Part shown: positions 58,735 to 64,000 of the stretch, piece by piece
How the letters are laid out: every line of letters starts with the position of its first letter
Position numbering within the stretch: position 1 is the stretch's first letter
Source of the DNA: Odontocerum albicorne
Taxonomy: Eukaryota > Arthropoda > Insecta > Trichoptera > Odontoceridae
Length of the DNA: 64,000 bases
NCBI GenBank assembly: GCA_949825065.1
Contig: OX463846.1
Span: 15,100,205-15,164,204, forward strand
Direction of reading: 5' to 3'
Made by a program: the position numbers and the translations under genes
Notes under the pieces: model-generated
Seen by the model: the letters and a program-made list of their open reading frames with translations, nothing else
Database searches by the model: none
Told to the model about the DNA's origin: nothing

Positions 58735-59489
58735 TACATACATACCATTACGCCATTTCCCTGCCAGAGTTGACATATACATATGATTGCACCAGACTTC
58801 CCTATCTCAACACACATCTTTTGCCTCTTTTACATCCATACTTTTTCACAAACAACTTCTACGATTTCTCTGATTTTCGATTTTTCATTCTAGCAAAATA
58901 TCATTCATTTGATCCAACCATACTTTCCTTGATATTATTCTACTACGCCTTCCACTCCATTTGCAATATATATTTATTTTGTTGGTCTTTCTTAATTTAT
59001 TCGTTCTACAATTCCAAACCCTATCAGGTACTCTACTTCATCTTACTTAATACATCAGCCATAAGTTCACATTCATACCTAATCACATGTATTTTTCTAA
59101 ATGCACGTATTTTAATAGCATTTTGTAGATTTCTTTTAGTATTTTTCCACGCTCACATTTACCTTTCATACATAAAAATTAGAATACTGCTGTTGATTAT
59201 CATATTAGCTGATTTTGGTAGTGCCCAGTTTGAGTCTATTTGTTAAAGTACCGGACATTGTTTCCTATTGGTATACGCCATTCAATACCTCTCGTAACCC
59301 TTCTATCATCTGAGAAAATACTACCTTAATAGCAGAATACTTTAGCCTGACATATTTATCCCTAATCCTTTCATTTCGTCTTCCTTTATAAACTGCCATC
59401 CCATATATTATTCTCAGTACACGCATTACTACAGCATTTATTTGCTTCCTTTCAGTCTTTTCGAAATTTCGTTTCACTCCCTTACACAC
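58735..59489 (-). pseudogene. LINE reverse transcriptase C-terminal region and 3' end
   Basis: Minus strand from 59489: 'GVKRNFEKTERKQINAVVMR', 'VLRIIYGMAVYKGRRNERIR', 'DKYVRLKYSAIKVV' match the '..INAVEMR.LR...G....DR.RNE.IRE.C.L...' block. Downstream come a degraded GHVERM region and a 3' end with 'LAGKWRNGM', GGTATGTATGTATA. Same subfamily as 632-890, 18470 and 62300. Confidence 0.65.
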
Positions 59490-60453
59490 ATAACATTTAA
59501 ATGTTTTTTTTTATAACAAGAAAAAATAACTATACGTTATGTTATCCATGATATAAAACTAATTCCATGATATAAAACAATTATTATAAGTTATCCATGA
59601 TATAATTAAAATCAACAAAGAGTACCTTAAATGGTTATGGGACAACTCAACAAAAGTAATTAAAACATTTACAGATAATGATTCTTTATCAATCAAAATC
59701 GTCGCCTGTATGCCCGTAAAAAATCAATTTTCTTTCAGAAGGTACTCGTAAAAAATATGATAATGGGATAATCCTTTGGATACGCATCATACACGTAACC
59801 ATAATCTTTTTTGTTTATTAAAAAACTAAGAAAATCTTTGTTTGTCTTAAAATATTTATTTTTGTCCGTTTCTCGCATAAAATTATATATACTATAGTAC
59901 AAGCTATAACTACTCGTATTAACATTTTATTCGTATATGATTCCATATATGCTTATTCGTATACGCAATAAGCCCATAAAATATCCGTAAAATAATTAAT
60001 AAAAAAACAAATATTCTCATGCAACATGCCACTCGTTGTTCACATACTCATAATGTACATTGATGATCATATCGCCCTCATTGTCAATTTATTTAATTCG
60101 ACTTGTCTAAACGTAGGTCTAATGGATTGACGAACGTCTCAAAATAATTGGTCTGGTAAACTTGTCTCAGTGTATTTACTTAAACATCTTACAGTTTGAT
60201 TGATAATGCATATATTCGTTTATCTTTAAAACAACTTAACATGGGAGATTTGTTTATTGATCCCTCATTGACCTTAATGACCTAATTCGTCAATCTTATG
60301 TACCTCTGTGATTGATAAAACTGAATTGTATATATCGAGATACGGACTAAATTAGTCCTGTCATTATTGAAAGAAATAAAATAAGAGAATATAATCATAC
60401 ATTTCAGAGAAGAAACTGAGCAGTTCATTAGCCCAAACACATCCAATAACAGG
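59490..60453. other. Intergenic; traces of short repeats
   Basis: 59530-59610 has three copies of TTATCCATGATATAA or CCATGATATAAAAC. 59930-59975 has an inverted trace of the 26-bp minisatellite at 33.7 kb. Otherwise nothing. Confidence 0.4.
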
Positions 60454-60984
<531 letters not shown>

Positions 60985-61795
60985 TTCCTCCTCTGTGAAT
61001 GTTGATTGAATTGTTGAAAAAAAATATAAAAATACGATTCGCTAAAATATTCGAAACTTTTCTAACAGGAATATTTAAATGTATTATAACAAAAATGAAA
61101 GAATGTTGTGTGAAATGAACGCCCCGCCCCGTATGATAATATAAAAAATATAAAAATCACGTTATATCTGTTTGTTTTGAAAATATTATTGTTAATAAAT
61201 TATATTTTTTATATAAAATCAATTATTTCGCAGTACCATTGAAAATTTATCATTGTGACAAAGATTAAACAGATAATGTGACGTAACTAAAAGTTAAATT
61301 TAATTAATAAAGAACGACAATCAAGATTTATTTGTTGAACATGTCACTGTATCCCGGTGGTTTGGGATTCGATTCCTTGCATTGAAAAATTAAAATTTTC
61401 TAGTTATTTTAACGTGTAGGCTTTTTTGAAATTCATATGGATAATACCATACTAATGAATTATAAATAAATTTAACGATGCAAACATATCTGGCGGATTT
61501 TATCCTAAAGCGATTTCTTCCAATCAACCAGTTTTTATTTCATAATTGTAATGGTTATTCATGACCGTGGTTTTAACGCAGTGGATGAAAATAATATTAG
61601 AGAAAAACTAAAAAAATAAAATTAAAGATAAATCTCAAAGAATAAGCGATAATTATGGGAGTTAAGAAAAGAAGGATATTTTTAGACAACAAAATATTTT
61701 TTTGTATATTTTTTAGTATGTACCTATAGTACATCTGATTGATCCTGGAAGGTCGTTTCAAAGTCGAGCCAAGTGAGCCGAAAAAGATTTATTAA
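60985..61795 (+). repeat. Gene-family downstream block D, copy 2
   Basis: Co-linear with 48055-49130 downstream of gene A (see there), shortened in places. It lies about 4.4 kb after gene B, or about 3.1 kb if the mariner is discounted, and just before block U2. So it marks the end of a repeat unit. Confidence 0.7.
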
Positions 61796-62089
61796 AAAGT
61801 TTGAGCAAAGGCACACAAATGGTGCTTACACCGCTTCTTAGAAAAACATGATGTAAATAATCAGAGTCAGGGCCCTTTGCTTGTCAACAACTTCAACCAT
61901 GCTCCACTTACGTGTATTTCACTTTTATCCTTCTTCGTCAAGTTCAAGTTTCACTCCCGTGTGGACGTCAGAGTGGACACTAATATTATATGTATTGACA
62001 TTTTCCCTATTGTCCTTGTCACATTTCGTAACAATAATTAGTAAAAATATATTGTACGTAAAAAAAAATTGTGATTAAAACCGTAATCT

Positions 62090-62345
62090 TAACGCGAGTC
62101 AACCTGAAACATTCTAATACCGATAATGCATTTTTTTGATAAAATCTCATTGCATTAAAATGACTAATAGCTCTGTTATCAAAACGTCTTAAAAAATATT
62201 AAGTTACCTATATCGTATATGATACAAATATGTGAAATACTATAACCAGAATAAATATATTAACGTTTTGTAGATACGTCAAAATCCGGTTAAATCAATT
62301 AGGTTGATGGTAGGGATGGGAAATATATTTATGCTATTTGCAACG
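62090..62345 (+). repeat. Upstream block U, copy 2
   Basis: GCGAGTCAACCTGAAACATT ... GTTAAATCAATTAGGTTGAT, GGTAGGGATGGGAAATATAT, GCAACGGAGAGAGGCAGC. The last words extend the match with copy 1 (GCAAAGGAGAGGGGCGGC) beyond the point where copies 3 and 4 stop. A LINE interrupts directly after it. Confidence 0.7.
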
Positions 62346-62860
62346 GAGAGAGGCAGCCCGGCCCTTTTGTTATTAATAATCTCCTCCAACTTCACACTTC
62401 TCGTAATTAATAATCTTTTATTATTCAGACTTCTCACACTTTCTTCCTTCAAAATCTGGAACATTTTTCCAGAAAAATATTTCTTCGGTCTACATTTTTC
62501 ACGAACACCTTGCAGTTCAGACTTGTATACTCGCTTAGTCACTCTTCCGTAATTTATTCTCTTCACATTTCCAAACCATGTAAAAGCTTCTTTCGCCATC
62601 TTACTTAAAACATCCATTATGTTCACGCATTCGATATTGACTTTTGCCAATACTTGACTCGATATTGACCAATTGCCTTCATTGTACTTTTTTCATACAT
62701 TGACACTTCACACATTTTCTTTAGTGCACGCATCTCCATATCAATAATTTCACTTTTAACCTTTTCTGCCAAGTCCAAGTTTCACTCCCATACGTCAAGG
62801 TGGACACCAAAACACTAATACGTTGTATCATTGTCGTTACTGTCATTGTAACATTTTGTA
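62300..62860 (-). pseudogene. LINE RT C-terminal region inserted in block U
   Basis: Minus strand: 'LVSTLTYGSETWTWQKR' (..PTLTYGSE.WTWQK), then a gap, then 'AKEAFTWFGNVKRINYGRVT', 'KRVYKSELQGVREKCRPKKY' and 'FSGKMFQILKEESVRSLNNK' (from 'GHV.RM..GR.T..IY...L.G.RGRGRP...'). Frameshifted. Confidence 0.65.
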
Positions 62861-62924
62861 AAAGATCATTAAAAAAAACATACAATATGTAAAAATGTTG
62901 TGATAAAAAAACCGTTTTCTTAAT

Positions 62925-63420
62925 CTGAGTCAACCCAAAACATTTAGATGCCGGTAATTTTTTTTTTTATAATATTTTTGATAATAGCTCATTCTGATGT
63001 CGGTAATATTTTTTTTTGATAATATTTTTGATAATAGTTCATTCTATTAAAATGACAAACGACTTTCTTATCGAAATACCTTAAAAAATGATGAAATTTG
63101 CAATATTTAAAAACATACAATAAAATACGTAAAAATGTTGTGATAAAAAACCGTTATCTCAATGTGAGTCAACCCAAAACATTCTGATGCCGATAATTTT
63201 TTTTTTGATAATATTTTTGATAATAGTTCATTCTATTAAAAAAAAAACAAATTACTTTCTTATCAAAATACCCTAAAAAATGATAAAATTGGCGATATGG
63301 TATACAAATGTATGAAAAACGATATCAAGTATAATATTTATATACGAGTATCTACATATTGTACTAGTAAAATCCAGTTAAATCAATTAGGTTGATGATA
63401 GGGATGGTAAACATACTCGA
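62925..63420 (+). repeat. Upstream block U, copies 3 and 4 in tandem
   Basis: Two tandem units starting GAGTCAACCCAAAACATT at 62926 and 63166 (about 240 bp). The second runs on to GTTAAATCAATTAGGTTGAT, GATAGGGATGGTAAACATAC and directly into the gene C promoter. The first also contains a small internal duplication of GATAATATTTTTGATAATAG. Confidence 0.75.
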
Positions 63421-63507
63421 GTCGAAGGTTCCAGAGTGGTGGGGATGAGTTGTATAAAAACCCTGAGAATTAAAGATATTTTCCAAGTTCGCATATTTTC
63501 AGCCGTC
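63421..63507 (+). promoter_or_regulatory. Core promoter and 5' leader of gene C
   Basis: GTCGAAGGTTCCAGAGTGGT then GGGGATGAGTTGTATAAAAA. A full TATAAAAA at 63453-63460 lies about 50 bp before the ATG, so the leader is probably only 20-25 nt. The GGTGGGGATGAGTT core is present in all three genes and is the best candidate for a shared regulatory site. Confidence 0.65.
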
Positions 63508-63919
63508 ATGTCTGTGGTACGTATTTGTTTTAAAACCTTAATTATTATGTATTTTGCAAATATTCTCTGTATTTCTTAGCGTTTATTCCTTGTTTAAATA
63601 AAGAATTTAGCAAGAAAAAAATTTACGAACTTTTGATTGTTAAATTCTTCTAAAGATATAAATATGTATTTATTATCATTATTATTTTAATTATATTTTT
63701 TTTCAGTATGTTGATGGAGAATATCAAGGATTAAGGGCGTCTGCCTTTACACAGGCTGTGAAGCAGGCCTGCCACATGCTTCGGGATTTAGATCCTCCAA
63801 TAAAAACTGTGCTGAAAGAATGTTGGGACAAAATCGTGGATGTTTTCCCATTTGCAGAGGAAACCCCCGAAGAATCTGACGACCCATTTTTTGTATATAC
63901 GAATAGATGCGAGGATTTG
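63508..63919 (+). CDS. Tandem family gene C, partial (exons 1-2; rest beyond window)
   Basis: Exon 1, 63508-63516, codes Met-Ser-Val before GTACGT. Intron 1 is short (190 bp; about 2.1 kb in A, 0.9 kb in B). Exon 2, 63707-63919, after TTTTTTTTCAG and before GTAAGT: 71 residues, 'YVDGEYQGLRASAF', 'AVKQACHMLRDLDPP', 'LKECWDKIVD', 'FPFAEETPEESDD', 'NRCEDL'. Closest to A. The third exon is expected a few hundred bases to about 1 kb past the right edge. No disabling change in the visible part; it has the clearest TATA box of the three. Confidence 0.75.
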
Positions 63920-64000
63920 GTAAGTGATTATATTTATTTAATCAATTTGAATATATTTGACATAAATCATACAAAGAAAATTAAATGAATTATACCTAAA

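Noticed and set aside
58770..59246. 158-residue F/L/Y-rich frame on the plus strand
   Set aside because: Antisense of an eroded LINE tail; composition is that of a reversed AT-rich coding sequence, not a membrane protein family.

Overview
The window looks like AT-rich nuclear DNA of an insect. The grounds are spliceosomal introns with GT..AG borders, tRNA-derived SINEs, mariner, Helitron and Harbinger-like DNA transposons, and many fragments of endonuclease/reverse-transcriptase LINEs of kinds common in insects. I see no rRNA, no convincing functional tRNA, no CRISPR array and no bacterial gene organisation. I cannot name the species or order from sequence alone.

Region 1 to 42 kb is almost entirely transposon remains. 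From left to right it holds LINE 3' fragments (0.6-0.9, 2.1-2.3, 6.3-6.7 kb), a 408-bp Harbinger-like element with a MADF-type start exon (5.67-6.07 kb), a tandem array (9.4-9.8 kb), a 2.58-kb degraded Helitron with both ends recognisable (11.95-14.54 kb), more LINE and SINE pieces, a MITE with long inverted ends (17.7-18.2 kb), and a LINE 3' end running straight into a TA microsatellite (18.5-19.0 kb). A dead mariner follows (21.7-22.8 kb), then a large palindrome plus a tandem duplication carrying a small conserved ORF (23.1-25.0 kb), a cluster of LINE copies (25.9-29.2 kb), 78-bp and 26-bp satellites (32.1 and 33.7 kb), further LINE/SINE pieces, a 570-bp TA array (40.76-41.33 kb) and a second mariner (41.4-42.4 kb).

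Region 42.5 to 64 kb contains the only convincing host-type genes: a tandem family of three related genes, here called A, B and C, all on the + strand. Each has a minute first exon coding only Met-Ser-Val, a second exon of 70-71 codons with a well conserved core, and (seen for A and B) a third exon carrying a C-x2-C-x3-H motif. B appears intact (about 158 residues). A has a frameshift in a run of nine A in exon 3. C runs off the right edge after exon 2. Flanking blocks are duplicated too, so the family grew by tandem duplication of several-kb units, later broken up by LINE, mariner and microsatellite insertions. I do not recognise the protein family. It has no signal peptide or membrane segment, so an intracellular protein is the default inference.

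Other points worth attention are a pair of hammerhead-ribozyme-like motifs in opposite orientation (51.8 kb), a minisatellite in intron 2 of gene A whose unit matches intron sequence at the same place in gene B, and repeated use of ACGAGTA / TACTCGT across the window.
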